Assembly (NCBI GenBank): GCA_012295275.1
Contig: CM022673.1
Span: forward strand, 8,792,811-8,856,810
Direction: 5' to 3'
DNA: 64,000 bases
Origin: Chrysomallon squamiferum
Taxonomy: Eukaryota; Mollusca; Gastropoda; Neomphalida; Peltospiridae
The translations under genes and the position numbers were made by a program. Numbering within the stretch: position 1 is the first letter of the stretch; every line of letters starts with the position of its first letter. This document shows, piece after piece, positions 21,401 through 35,300 of the stretch. Below the pieces are notes generated by a model. The model was not told where the DNA came from. It saw only the letters and a program-made list of their open reading frames with translations, and made no database searches.

Positions 21401-24400
21401 GTAATGCCCAGAACTTAATTAAGTTTTCACTTAAATTTTTATCACCTGAAGTTGAAATTTAAAGTCTTATCTATTTCTTCTTTATGTTGTCTTGATTCTG
21501 TAGATTTCTGGTTGATCAAAAGTGCTCAGAACATAATTGGATCTGTGATGTGTTGTCCGGGATGCTTCAGTCTGTATCGCGTGAAAGCTCTGCAAGGGGT
21601 GATTCCAAACTACTCGGAACCCACAACAAAACCTGGCGACGTTTTCACGAAAGACACAGGTGAGTTAATTAAATGTCAAATATATTCTTACAGTAATTTA
21701 GCCCTGTAAATTCATGCTGTTAGCACTAGAGATGCCTGACGTAATAAAACAGTTGATGCTTCCTTACATTAGTTTAACGTTAAGCAATGTAACTGTTAGG
21801 ATTTGAGATCAGTGAGGCAATAAAATAGTTTATGCATATTTATAATGGCGTTCTCTGAACTGTGATGTTGATAGAGAAGATAACTATTTCGGTCCTTTTC
21901 CGAAGAGAACGAGTAGGTTCGATAATAAGACAACAAGACATTAATTATTCCGCTGGAGTTTATGATGTCAGTTATGACGACGACGATACGGTTCGTTATA
22001 CCGATGATATTGATGATGTTAACGATATTGATGATTTGCTATTTGTTATTCCAAAAATCAAATATCTCTATATTTCAGGAGAAGACAGATGGATGTGCAC
22101 ACTGATGATGCTGCGAGGATGGAAACTCGGCTACTCCAACTTCAGCTACAACGGCACCTACTGCCCAGACACTTTCGACGAATTCATGAAACAACGTCGT
22201 CGCTGGATCCTCTCCGACTTCGCCAACTCTCTAATGGTGTTCAAGAATCTTCCTCAGCTGGTCCGAAACAATTCTTGTTTTTCCTTCGTCTACTTTATGT
22301 ATCTGTTGCAGCTTTTCGTCATCGTCTTTCTCTCGCCCGGATCCACGATAGTAATGATGACAGTTGGGCTGGACATGTTAATGGGCTGGAAGTTTTACAT
22401 CTCTACTCCAATCGTCGGCTTTCTGCTCATTGTCTACGGCCTCTGCTGCATGAGGATGTCGTCGCACTCACAGATACTACTCACCAAAGCTGCCATGTTT
22501 GTGTTGGGTGTTGTCATGTCTGCCGTTGTTGTCGGAGCTGCTATTTTCGTCGTTAACGATATTTTATCAGGTTTGTAATTATCTTCAGTTGGTTGATTTT
22601 GTAGAAAAAGAAATATGACGTATTTATGATAGTGATGAAATTTGTAAATTTGTCTTGCTTATCCTTATAATTAGATTAGGATAGTTAGAATATTTTGTTA
22701 TCATTGAATTAAGTTGTAAGTCATTTCCATGTTTATTTAAGTGTTCTTGGATTTGTCCAATGTTTCCTAATAGTAAAGTATGACAATAAAAAAGTAATCC
22801 TGAAGTATGCATGCAAACCACCATTTGTTCTTAGTGCTGTTGTACTTATGCTCATAAATGCTTCACTAATCAAGAAACAAAACTGTTGTAGAAAAATATT
22901 TTTAAACTGAATTATTATCATTATTTATTTTAATACTGCTGTATAATATATCTCTCTATATTAATTATTTGCTTTCTTTTACAGATATCAGGGAAGGTAA
23001 CCTGCGACTTGAAGAACATTACATCCTAATCACCTTAACCGGAAGTATTTTGTTTGCTGCGTTAATCCACCCTCACGAATGCTGGCTTCTCGTTTGTGGC
23101 GTTTTCTACCTTTTCTTCTTTCCCACAATGCATATGTTGCTTCCTATCTACGCTCTCTGCAACATTGTGGATCAGACGTGGGGAACGAGAGAAAATGTAA
23201 GTATTAGTTACTGATATTACGATTTTTATTAGATGTTAATGATTTGATAAAGCAGTTTATGAATATAGTTAACTACTTTATTGCTGCGCTTAATGACAAA
23301 TACAGACAGGTTTGTGTAGAAAATGTTAATATTAAGCTTTTCTTTTTTTTCTTTTTTTTTTACTTTTTCATTATCTTCTTTTTTCATTTCTTCTTTACTT
23401 TTCTTCTTCTAATTCTTCTTTGTTTTTAGAATATCTATATATTTAGTATTTATTTAAATTACATTTTTGAATGGTTAGTCTATATCTACTAAGTCATGAG
23501 TTAGGAATAATGAGACTTATTATTAATCAGTATTATAGAAATAAAAGTGTTTTAAGTTAGTGACGACTAAAATTCAAATTTTTTTATTTTACTTTATTAT
23601 ATTTCGTTTATTTATTTATGCAGCAAAAAGCAAAAAAGCCCAAATTCCTGTGTTTTCCAAAGCTGAAACTGAAACGGAGAAAGAAGAAAGCAAAGAAAGC
23701 CAAAGATTCAGGTAGATAAATTATTTCAAAAACTGTCTGTAATAAAAGTCCTGCAGATTTTTCTTATTTATTTAAAGAAGATGACAAAATATCAGATTTC
23801 TTTCTTTCTCAGTACATTTAGAGGATATTGGAATAATAATAATAATAAAATAAATAAATAAAATAAAAAAATAAAAAATAACGCTCGTACGGAAAATGCT
23901 CAAGGATAATTACATACACCAAAATAGGTACTTACATTATTTGGGAGTTCTTTCCCTTGTTATGTGATTTGACATCAACAAAAATCAGTATACATGTGTA
24001 CTACAGTCGAGAGCGGTGAGTCGAGAAAGAAAACAGTTGATTTCATTTAGTTATTGTATTATTTAGGATTACAGAACAAAAACGAATAACTGGTTGCTGT
24101 CTTAAAATATCAGCTTCGTGGTACGTAGAATAAATAACAATACTGATATCGCATTAGAAATATAAACAGTTTAACATGGCAGAATAACAATGTCACAGTG
24201 ACAGATACACAGTAATGGTGTTATAAAACAAAACTAAATTTTAACTTTCGTATTTTATTTCATTTAGCAGAAACAGTCGATTTGGACGAAGATACTGAAG
24301 TATCTTATGATCAGCTCAAAGAACTGGGACAAGACGAAGAAATATTCTGGACAAGACTTATAGAAAACCTAGTCGGCAAAGATAAAAATCTCGGACTGAA

Positions 24401-24683
24401 CAAGAACGATTTAGCTGACGGATTAATCAAACTACGACTGAAGGCCGTGCTGGCAATATGTCTCGTTAATATCATCTGGATTGTAGGCCTTGGAATTTTC
24501 TACCAATCCGCGGTCGGTCAGGAAAATAAGTTGAGTGGCTATGGAACCATGAACGGAATTTTGTACGGATTTTCATTCTTAATTCAAGTGCTCGGGATGA
24601 CAATTTATAGATTCACAGACTGTGCTCACAGACTTGGTAAAATCATTTTTAAAAATGACAAACCACACTGGGTAACATGTTGA
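13242..24683 (+). CDS. CHS: Chitin synthase, tandem copy B (10 coding exons, 1280 aa)
   Basis: Second tandem chitin synthase, 1.5 kb downstream of copy A. Exons: 13242-13256, 17544-17653, 18009-18135, 18493-18639, 19069-21148, 21504-21659, 22079-22570, 22985-23196, 23624-23711, 24268-24683. It starts with MRAGQ; an in-frame TGA lies at 13236-13238. The first intron is unusually long (4.3 kb against 0.9 and 1.3 kb in A and C) because of extra unique DNA at about 14.3-17.4 kb. All catalytic motifs are present, with EDRW at 880-883 and QRRRW at 917-921. It has the longest Ser-rich linker of the three (CHDGFERRSIN and GDDMSAVSEE segments both kept). Its 3' half is the most diverged of the trio, for example KFYISTP where A and C read NFQITTP. 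The tail ends WVTC. Intron 4 of the large-exon side (after 21148) holds a relic of the following exon. Confidence 0.93.
13257..13400. repeat. TTTTA pentanucleotide microsatellite at the first donor of CHS-B
   Basis: About 27 TTTTA units start right at the splice donor of the 15-bp start exon, so the donor reads GTATTTATTTTA. Copies A and C have short A/T-rich sequence here instead. Confidence 0.95.
14538..14730. repeat. Imperfect direct repeat in CHS-B intron 1
   Basis: TTTACTGTCTTACCAATCCT followed by ACAAAATGGGAAA and AAATCTCACAGTAG occurs twice, about 120 bp apart, with differing spacers. Confidence 0.75.
17735..17880. repeat. TATG/TG microsatellite in CHS-B intron 2
   Basis: Imperfect TATG units. 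The same tract in the same intron of copy C lies at 29752-29892. Confidence 0.9.
21386..21420 (+). pseudogene. Truncated relic of the DFW exon (exon 6) in CHS-B
   Basis: After a consensus acceptor (GTCAGGCAG) the sequence reads as DFWLNRNAQNLI, the beginning of the 156-bp exon that follows the large exon. It then runs out about 35 bp in. The genuine exon starts at 21504. It has no donor of its own. It resembles the CHS-D version (DFWMIKNAQNVI) at least as well as its own neighbour. Confidence 0.7.
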
Positions 24684-25395
24684 TTTTTATATAATAATAA
24701 TAACAATGAATTTTGACAGTCATAAAATGTTCGAGATCGGGTTAGGAGTGATTAATATTTGAAATCCTTTTATTTTTTTTATTATTTTTTTTTTTTTATT
24801 GTTTATGTGTCAGAACCTGTGTTTTCTGACATATAATGTTGCTTCTATACCAAAAAGATTCGCCAACAAGATTTTATTTTGAACAGTAGAGTTGATTGCA
24901 AATCCGTGAATCGAAAATTTGATGTCTTCGTTATTCTTTTACATAGATCTCACTTGTCGATATGTGTGCACGCTTGTATATATTGTGATAACTTATTGCA
25001 TAGTTTATTGGTATTTTAAGTCAGTTGTTATTCTGTTAGTATTTATTATAATTTATATTTGTAAATAAACTTTTACTTTTTTGAGTATGCGTTGTTTATT
25101 TTGCCTGGTTATGGCACTAGATGTGTTAATTATTTATTTCATTATTACCATCTCTCTCTCTCTCTGTACTGAGTGTATATTCCATTCCTTCCCTGTCTGG
25201 ATGTGTGTATTTCTGTCTTTTCTTTTTCTCTGAAAGGCTGTTCTTCTGTCTCCCTCTCTGCCTGTCTCACCATTCTTTCTCTTTTCTCTTTTTCCCTCTT
25301 TCTTTCCTTTTTGATTCTCAGTAAGGTTTATTTATACATTTATTATTATTACCATTACTACTATTATTATTAGTTGACAAAGGAGGGCGGATCAG

Positions 25396-25400
<5 letters not shown>
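24684..25400. other. 3' flank of CHS-B
   Basis: AT-rich, low-complexity 3' UTR and spacer. No gene is seen. Confidence 0.7.
25064..25069 (+). terminator. Candidate polyadenylation signal, CHS-B
   Basis: AATAAA followed by a T/G-rich stretch (GTTGTTTATTTTGCC). It implies a 3' UTR of about 0.4 kb. Confidence 0.5.

Positions 25401-25457
<57 letters not shown>
25401..25457. repeat. GA microsatellite at the edge of the C upstream segment
   Basis: About 28 GA units directly before the duplicated upstream block, as at 34-113. Confidence 0.95.
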
Positions 25458-25461
<4 letters not shown>

Positions 25462-28220
25462 TTTTTAAACGGACTATCGGTGTTTGTTTGTTGTTGTTTC
25501 TTGTTTTTCAGTTTTGTTTTGATTTAAAATGATTACACGACTGTAACTAGTTACCTGTAAAAATAACGTAATTAAAACGAGGACGAAACAACTTTTGTCC
25601 TGTTTTATGAGTGCTGAGATATCGGGTAACAAACGTGACTTACAATGTCTCGAATTTGTTACAATTATCTGTCTTTATTACAGTGCACTGACCTCAGCAA
25701 TCTTGTTAATATTCTTCCTGCTTATTTTATCTGTACCTCGCCGTACACAGCAGGAATCAGCGTATCTGTATTCGTCTTCATCGATAAATTCAATGGGCGA
25801 TTTCCCGACCAATCTAGTGCTCAGCAACTTGTTTATAAATTTTTGTATTTATTATCTATGAAAGGGTTTATGTGTAAAATTCCTTCCTGTTAACTGAGAA
25901 AGAATAACGTAACTACTCTTTCGTTTTTTTGCGGGGTCGTTAACCATATTTTATAATGTCATGTAACTGTAGATACAAAAAATGTATTTACTGCATCATT
26001 TTGTTTTTTTTAATCCAGCCGTTACTACTAGTAAAGTAAGAGATAAAGTAATAAGACAGAGAATATATAATTATTTATTTTATAATTTACACATTTTCCT
26101 ACCACTGTCTGTGTGTGTGTTTGTGTACGTGCGCATTTGCGCGCGCGTAGTGCATATACATTTTAATGAAAATATTGGTAAGACGAAATATAAATTATAA
26201 TATTTAAAAAGCTTCTAAATCACAGATTTGTTATGGTGAGTTTCCTCTCTAGGATATCATCTTCATTTATTATCTTTTAATAATCAACTGTATTCGTGTA
26301 TTATTAGAATTATATTTATTCTGACGAAATAATATGAGATCGATTATCATTGCTTTTTAGTATTTTTTTTTTGTTTGTAAGAAGTAAAATACATAACATA
26401 ACCATTGGTTACATAAGTCTTGGGAAAAATTGAGATAGAATACCGAGTTTTTCTGTTATTTATCACCCACACAGTACAGCAAATGGAAACCAACGTAAGC
26501 CATGTCAGCTTGACCCTTCCGTTAGCGGACTCTCGCTAAATCTCGCTTAATCTCGCTAACCCTCGTGTCGTTACTTTATACAAGCTAGGAAAACACTTAT
26601 TTGACATTTATTTTGCTAACTGTGTACAGTGATTAGTATCTGGGGTGGGCATTCGGAATCGTTTCTGTTTGACGTGAAAACTTGTTGTGTGGTTTTTAAA
26701 CTTGTAGTTTAGCACAGGACGATATTATATCCCTTCCAAAAGTCGATGAGTGCATGTACGTCATATATACATATATATCTGTATCTATCTATCTGTCTAC
26801 GTCTGTCTCTCTCTGACTGTATGTCTTCCTGTCTGTTTGCTTGTATATCTACATGAAACTTGACTTCAAATAAACTCACATGCACATATATAACTTTACA
26901 GATATTAATTCAATAACCTGCGAAATGAGTCTTTCCCTGAAATAGCGCATGCACAAATTGCAGCCTGCGTCTAATTTTTTTTTTTAGATAACATTGCAAT
27001 CAGTAGCTCGGCCCACATGCCCGAAACTTCAGAATTCGGACAAACAGAGTATCTATGTATTGTAGAATAAGTCGCCATTTGCATTTTTAGAAAATTTAAG
27101 TCACAAAAGTTTGAGAGAAATGTTTACGTACAGTTTCAGTATTAATGAATTAGCATTTATCAGTGTTTTCCATATTTTTTCGTTTTTTTTCAGATTAAAA
27201 AGCAGCGGATTTTCCATTTTTTGTATTCATCGAACTAAATTTTAATTTATTATTATTATTATTATGCATTTTTAGAGTATTTAGAGTCATTGCATTGCAA
27301 GGTCACAGGGTATCATTTAAAAAAAAAAATCATATGTATTTTGATTTTTGAGACTTAAGTATTTTAAATATTTAGTTATAAAGATGTGCTGAATGTGTGT
27401 GTGTGCGTGTGTGTGTGTGTGTGCGTGCGTGTGTGTGTGTGTGTGTGTTTGACTAAAATAACTTCTAGCATTTCATCTTTAACCACAATTTTCTGCTATA
27501 CACAAACTCGGCTAAAGTTTGGAGTCTACTCCAGAAAGTTGTTGCAGATACTAATTAAGTTCAGTGAAATGTCTGTAATCATGAGACTAAAGGCAACTGA
27601 AGGCGGAGGTGTGAACAGTCGGACATCTTTTACAGAATCATAAAACAGTTTTCTTAGCTTTGTAATTGGTGTGACATGACTGCAAACAAAAGTTATTTGA
27701 CCGTTCTTGGCATCTCTTATGGAGCTAATCAACACTTCAAGTAAAAAAGAAAGCAAGTTTTAAAAATTAATTACTGATATTAAAAAAAAAAAAAAAAAAA
27801 AGAAAGATTATTTATATTTAATTCAGCATTCGAGCAACATTTACTGGATTCACAGAATATTATTTTATTATAGTCTTGTTTTGTATAGTTATATTTATGA
27901 TCCTCAAATCGATGTTAATTTGACGAATTTTGCAAACAAAATAATCGTCTGGGTCTTAGTGAACCAGGAATATCATTTTCAGTAAGTCTAACAAGCTGGC
28001 AGCCATGTTTCACTTTAGGAGTTGTTTTTCCGAAAACTGATATCGTGATAGCGTATTAGCAACGGGGCATCTGTAATTCATATGCAGTTTCAACAGATAC
28101 TAGGTGTTTGTATTTGTTTGACCATGCATATAGAACAAGATCAAAATCAGAAGGAAAGAGACTGCATGTTTATATCATCTAACTCAGTGACTATTTTTAA
28201 TACAAACTTCTGTAATATTA
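25462..28220. repeat. Upstream segment of copy C, duplicate of 196-2520
   Basis: Second copy of the upstream duplication, starting right after a GA microsatellite (25401-25457), as the first copy follows one near 34-113. In copy C it abuts the start exon almost directly, because the promoter-proximal block seen before copies A and B is missing. Confidence 0.85.
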
Positions 28221-28261
28221 TTCATTGTCCTGGTTAGTTATAGCTACATGTTACTTGAAAT

Positions 28262-29270
28262 ATGCGGGTAGGCCAGGTAACTGTTTTATTTATTATTATT
28301 ATTATTATTATCATTTTTGAATTTTGGTTTTTAATTTAATTCAACTTAATTTACTTATTTAATTAATTAGTTAATTTTTGTCACTAATATTTTTATTACT
28401 GTTGTTGTGTCTGTTGTTGCTGTTGTAGTGGTGCTTAATGTAACTAGTTCAAGTTATCAAAAGTGTTGTTGCTGCTGTTATTTTTAAAGTTGTTGTTGTA
28501 GTTGTAACTATTGCACCTGGTTTGCAGGATACTGATGTTGCTTAAATCTAATGTGACTAAATAAGTTATCAAGTTTGTTACTTCTTGCATTTATTTATTT
28601 ATTTATTTATTTTTTAATGTCTCCTTAGTTTATTCCTTGATTACTTACACAGTAAATTATCAAGTTGTTTTATTGTTGTTGTTCGTCATCAAAATCATCA
28701 TCACCATCATCATAATCATTATCTTCTTCTTCTTTTTCATTTTCTTGTTGTTGTTGTTGTTCTTCTTCTTCTTTTTCGTCTTCTTCTTCTTATTATTATT
28801 AGTAGATTTTCTCGACAGATTAAGACATTTTGGCACTCTTTGTCATTCCACTAAACAGAGATTTTGAGAGTAGAAGCTCATAGTTTGATACTCGATCAGA
28901 ATTTTCGTGTTTTTGGAGTTTCTTTTGTTTCTTATTTCTGTGTTCTTAGATGTTCTTGGTTCTAATATGTCGATTAATTTTTTAATTAATTGCTTCATGT
29001 TAATCAATGTCATTTTGGTCTGGAACTCAAATTCAGTTTTTCAGTTCATTTATTTTTGAGACGTCTATGTCTGAACAAACTGTTTTTCTTAGAACATAAC
29101 TTTTACAAACACACGTGTACGTACATATAATCATATTATATAAATACACACATATAATACATATACATTTACACAAATACATTCATACATTCATTCTTTC
29201 ATATATACATATATACATTCATACAAATACATAACACAGTGTCTGTATGTGTATGTGTGTGTCTTTCTCA

Positions 29271-29320
<50 letters not shown>

Positions 29321-29344
29321 CACACACAAAGAGAGACAGAGAAT

Positions 29345-29393
<49 letters not shown>

Positions 29394-32300
29394 CGACAGT
29401 TAAGGTGAACACTTTAGTTATTTATTGCGGTCAAATGATTATAAATAAATTAAAAATGCACTCTCATTTTATCAATATATTAATTAACATAAAATACACA
29501 GGTAACTATGTATGAACTAAATACATATATATATTTAATGAGTATATTATTGTCTGCAGGTAATTCTCGGATGTGTTCTATGTTTCACAGCCACAGCAAT
29601 CTTCACTGTCACCAAAACCAGCTTACTTTTTTTCTTCTCACAGAAAGTGTCTGTGAATTTACACGAATGGTAAAAATATGTTCTACTTCTTTTTCTCCTT
29701 AATTTTATTATCATTTCTCTCTAGATACACTATATCGACATAATATTATGTGTGTATGTATGTATGTGTGTATGTATGTGGGTATGTATGTGTGTATGTA
29801 TATAGGTGTGTGTGTATATATGTATGTATGTATTTATGTGTGTGTTTGTATGTATGTATGTATGTGTGTGTGTGTATGTATGTATGTATGTATTCGTAAG
29901 CTAATGCATAGAAATACACACACAAGGAAACGGATACATACACATGTATAAGAAAATGGACATTTATTCAGCTATGTGTTTATTTATTTTTATATATATT
30001 TATTTATTTATTTATTTATTTATTTTAGGTATGCTGCAGTATGTTTTATACTGATAGTACCGGAATTACTTACTCTTTTACGGACAGTGTGGAGTTCCTC
30101 ATTTCTTGTTCGAGGTCAGATGACCAAATGGCCACCAATCAAATCTCTTCTTCTTGTGAGTTATTCTTCTTATTATTATTACTGTTATTATTACTGTTGC
30201 TATTACTATTACTATTATTATTATTATTATTATTATGGCTTTTGTTGATAATATTTACTTTTATTTGTTTTCATTGTTTTTTCGATTTTTTCTTCTATTT
30301 TTATTATTATTATTCTTGTTGTTTTAATATTAAAATTTACTTTTATTATTACTTTTTATTTCTCCTTCTTTCCTTCTTCTACTTGCTGTTGTTATCAACA
30401 TCGTCATCATCAGCTACATACACATTTTATTCTTCTTCTTGTTATTGCTTTTAGAAGTTTTTCATATTATTTTGTTTTTGTCATTATCATCATTATGAAA
30501 ATCAAAATTATTTATTTATTTATTTATTTGTTTATTTATTTATTTTCAGGGCACGTTCACCACGTTGTTGGAATCTGCAGCAGTGACGATTTTTACTCTC
30601 GAAATTGCTCCTCAACTTCCCGTCTACGTCGTTGTCCCGTTAATGAACACGTTGCTTTTTCTTCAGATCATCGTCAGTCAGTGGCGACGACGACAGGTAC
30701 AACTACGTCAACGCATTCTTTATGTGATTTGCAAATTTTGATATGCAATAGGTCAACAATAACACTCTAATGAAGTTAAATATTTATAAAAGTCTGTGAG
30801 AGTTTGTTTGTTTTAAAACCAACATGTTTTTTTATTTTATTTTATTTTTTTTTGGTTGTTAAACTGTAATAGTTCATTACATCTGTTTCAGGAAATTAAT
30901 CTAACTGACAAACCCGATACATCTTCTGTGAGTTCCAGAACTATTTATACCATAGCCGCCATTTTCGGAATGTTTTCCTTCGTTTTGATGTGTATATTGC
31001 TGGTCATATTTGACGTTGTCGACATCGTTGTTTCAATTTCACTCTTAGCAGCTACGATGGCACTCTCTGTTTCCTGGTGTCAACCTTTACGAGTGTACAT
31101 GTTCCAAGCGGATGCGGTTTATATGGCAACCAGACAGAATGCAAGTCTCTTTTACAACGTCCTGAGAATCTTCAGTCTTGGCAGTTTTGTTATTTTGATG
31201 ATTCCTTTGCACGGAGAAACATCTGTCTATGACGCTCCAGGATATCTGTGGAGTGGAATTAATTCTTTCGGACAAAACAAAGTCTTGATGTTCACCGTAG
31301 CTATAAATCTCTCTTGTGGGTTTATCGGATACGGAATTACAAGGCTATCTTCATTCTACACAACGACATGGTCCGGTATTTCCATTCCTCTGATGTTTTC
31401 TACAGCGTTAGCTTCAGTTCTGCATGGACTGAACTGCTGGGAAGGTCGCTTACTGACTCTGGATGAATCTGTTTGTCCAACTGGTGATGGAAGTCTAATC
31501 ACAGCTGGTTTTGTTTTGGTTCTCTGGCTTCTTCCAGTGCTGATTCTTCGCAAAAATTTCTTTCGTCCGCCTGACGTTCTCTTCAAACCTGAACACAAAA
31601 CATTTATCACTTATGGCTATAATGGTGTATTCTTCGATCAACACATGTATCTACATTATTACCCTTCGTCTGTAGAGTATTCACAGACAACAGTCACGTC
31701 AAACGGAAGGAGCAGGGTGTTTCTGTGTACAACCATGTATCGTGAAGCCGATTACGAAATGGAACAACTGCTTCGAAGCCTGGCGAAAATTTCGAAGTCC
31801 AAACGGCTGAAGAAACACAATGTTTATCTGGAATCACATATCTTTCTGGACAATGGCGCTGACGGATTAACGCTAAAAGAATTCGCGCTTCAGTTAATGT
31901 CTTTGGTTGAGCAATGTCTTTCTGTCGCGCGATCAGACGGTGATATTCATCAAACTCCGTACGGACTTCAGATCTCTTGCACACTGTCAGGCGGCATGCC
32001 TCTCTTTCTCCATTTCAAGGATCCTGGTCGTGTAAAAGCTAAAAAGCGATGGAGTCAAGTGATGTATATAAATTACATTGTCGATCACAGAATTAACGTT
32101 ACAAATCGTGCAGATGGTTCTATTTCTGATAAGATAAAGTGCAAGCAAGTGAAACCGTGCAGAAAAACTGAAAATATCCTTCAGATTAAAACAGTGCTTC
32201 CCAATCTGCAGTCCAGTGATGACTGTCATAATGGTTTTGAAAGAAGGTCTATAAACAACAAATGCAAGGTGGAGAATTTAGATCAGGGAATAGAAACTCT

Positions 32301-35300
32301 ACAAGTTCCAGATTCCAAATGTTTATACTCACCTTCTACAACAGGCAACTCTGCCAATCTGCTCTCTGTCGATGATCATTCTGATAAAGGGACACCCTCT
32401 CTGTCTAAAGCGTCTTCTCAGATGGATCTAAAGGGACAGGAGGAAGAGAGGAAGAGTCCATGTCCATCAGTAGTTGGCAGCACAAACGCTAGTTTTATTT
32501 CAGGTTTCCCGACACTCAAGCTTAACCCGGCTTACGTCCCAGAAGTCAACGAACCTTCTCCTCCTTTCTGTTTATCCGATTTCATCTTCGAGTCGAAAAA
32601 TACGTGCAGTATTCCTAGTTTCTCTCACATTCATAGCTTAGTAAAAGAAAAGGGAAAACTAAATTTTGGTAATGACGACATTTCAATGATTGGCAAGGAC
32701 TCCGAGGTTGTTGACATCAACAACGTCCAGGGATATGACGACAGGACGTACATTCTGGCTACAGACGCGGATATGCATTTCAATGACAAAAGCGTCCTTG
32801 ACCTTGTGAATATTTGCAATAGTGACCTTCGCCTTGGTGCTGCGTGTGGCAGGACTCATCCCAAGGGCAAGAAACTCCATCCCATTGTCGGATTGCAGAA
32901 GTTTGAATATGCGAAAGGTAAATTTAATAAAATAATTAATATTGATAATAATATATGAGACAATATTGTATTTCAGATATCTCTCGATTGTTTCTACACG
33001 AGAAGTTAAACAAATGTCATTAATACCTAACTAGATAAAACCTTAGGTAACAATAAAGACCGAATAAATATTGTAATTTTTCAAATAAGTTTTATCATCT
33101 GAAATTTAAATATAAAATCTAATTGATTTATGTCATGTTATATCTGGTTTTTAGATTTCTGGTTGATGAAAAGTGCTGGGAACATAATTGGATCTGTGAT
33201 GTGTTGTCCGGGATGCTTCAGTCTGTATCGTGTGAAAGCTCTGCAAGGGGTGATTCCAAACTACTCGGAACCCACAACAAAACCTGGCGACGTTTTCAGG
33301 AAAGACACAGGTGAGTTAATTAAATGTCAAATATATTCTTACAGTAATTTAGTCCTGTAAATTCATGCTGTTAGCACTAGAGATGCCTGAGTAATTGATC
33401 AGTGAGGCAATAAAATAGTTTATTCATATTTATAAAGCCGTTCTGGTAATTGTGTATGTTGATATGGAAGATCATTATTTCGTTCCTTTTTCGAAGAGCT
33501 CGAGTAACTTCGATAATAAATCAGGGAGATATTAATGAAATAATGATGATCACAATTATTCAGCTGGAGTTTCTGATGTGCTGTCTCTATATTTCAGGAG
33601 AAGACAGACGGATATGCACCCTTATGATGCTACAAGGCTGGAAACTCGTTTACTCCAACTTCAGCTACAACGCCACCTATTGCCCAGACACTTTCGACGA
33701 GTTCATCAAACAACGTCGTCGTTGGCTTCTCTCCGACTTCGCCAATTCTGTGACTGTGTTAAAGAATCTTCCTCACCTGGTCCGAAACAATTCTTGTTTT
33801 TCGTTCGTCTACTTTATGTACCTGCTTCAGCTTTTCTTTATCTTCTTTGTCTCACCCGGATCCACGATAGTTATGATGACTTTAGGGCTGGACTTGTTAA
33901 TGGGCTGGAATTTTCAGATCACCACTCCTGTTGTCGCCGTTCTTCTCATTCTGTACAGCATCTGCTGCATGAGGATGTCGTCGCACTCACAGATTATCCT
34001 TACAAAAGCTGCCATGTTTGTGTTGGGTGTCGTCATGTGTGCCGTTGTTGTCGGATTGGCTATTTTCATTATTAACGATATTTCAACAGGTTTGTAATTA
34101 TCTTCAGTCGGTTTATTTTGTAGAAATAAACATAACATATTTATGATACTGATGAAATGTTTTATTTATTTTTGCTTATGTTATAATTAGATTAGGATAG
34201 AGAAGAATATTTTGGTATCATTTCTATGTTTATCCAAGTATTCTTCGATTTGTACAATGTTTGCTAGCCGTAAAAGATGACAATAAAAGAAGTAATCCAG
34301 AAGACTACAAGCAAACCAGCATGTTTTCTTGTTGCGGTGTAATTATGTTTATAAGAAGCTTTCAGTAATCATGAATTGTGCAACCTGAACAAACTAAACT
34401 ATTATAGAAATACATTTTGAAACAGAAGTATTAATATCATTTATTTTAATACTGCTATATCCTTTACCTTTTTATGTTAGTTATTTGCTTTCTTTAACAG
34501 ATATCAGGGAAGGAAATCTGCAACACGGACAATATTACATCCCAGTTGTGTTAACGGGAAGTTTTTTGTTTGCTGCGTTAATTCACCCTGCGGAAAGTTG
34601 GCTCCTCATTTATAGCATTTTCTACATTTTCTTCTTTCCGACACTGTATATTTTACTACCTGTCTACGCTTTCTGTAACATTGTGGATCAGACGTGGGGA
34701 ACGAGAGAAAATGTAAGTATTAGTTACTGATATTACGATTCTTATTAGATGTTAGATGTTTTTAGTACAAAACAGCTAATGATTTGATAATGCTGTACAT
34801 AAATTTTATGAATATAGTTAACTACTTTATTGCTACGTGTAATGACAAATACAGACAGTTTTTGTAAAATAAACGCTAATATTATTCTGCTTGACTTTTT
34901 TAGTTCTTTTTACATCGTCATTATCTCCTGGACTTTTTTGTTTTTTGCTGGGGTTTTTTTCTTAAAGTATTTTCTTTATATCTTCAAATTTTTCTTCTTC
35001 GAACTCTTTTTTGTTTTTTAAAATCTATATATTTTGTATTTATTTAAATTACATTTTTGCATTGTTAATGTATATCTACCATGTCATGCGTTAGGAATAA
35101 TGAGACTAATTAATAATCAATAGTTTACAGATATAAACGTTTTGAGTAGTGACGACTCAAATTCAAAATAACTTTAAAATATTTCATATTATTATATGTT
35201 ATTTATATTTTTGTTTATTTATACAGCAACAAGCAAAAAAAACCAAATTCCTATGTTTTCCAAAGCTGAAATTGAAACGGAGAAAGAAGAAAGCAAAGAA

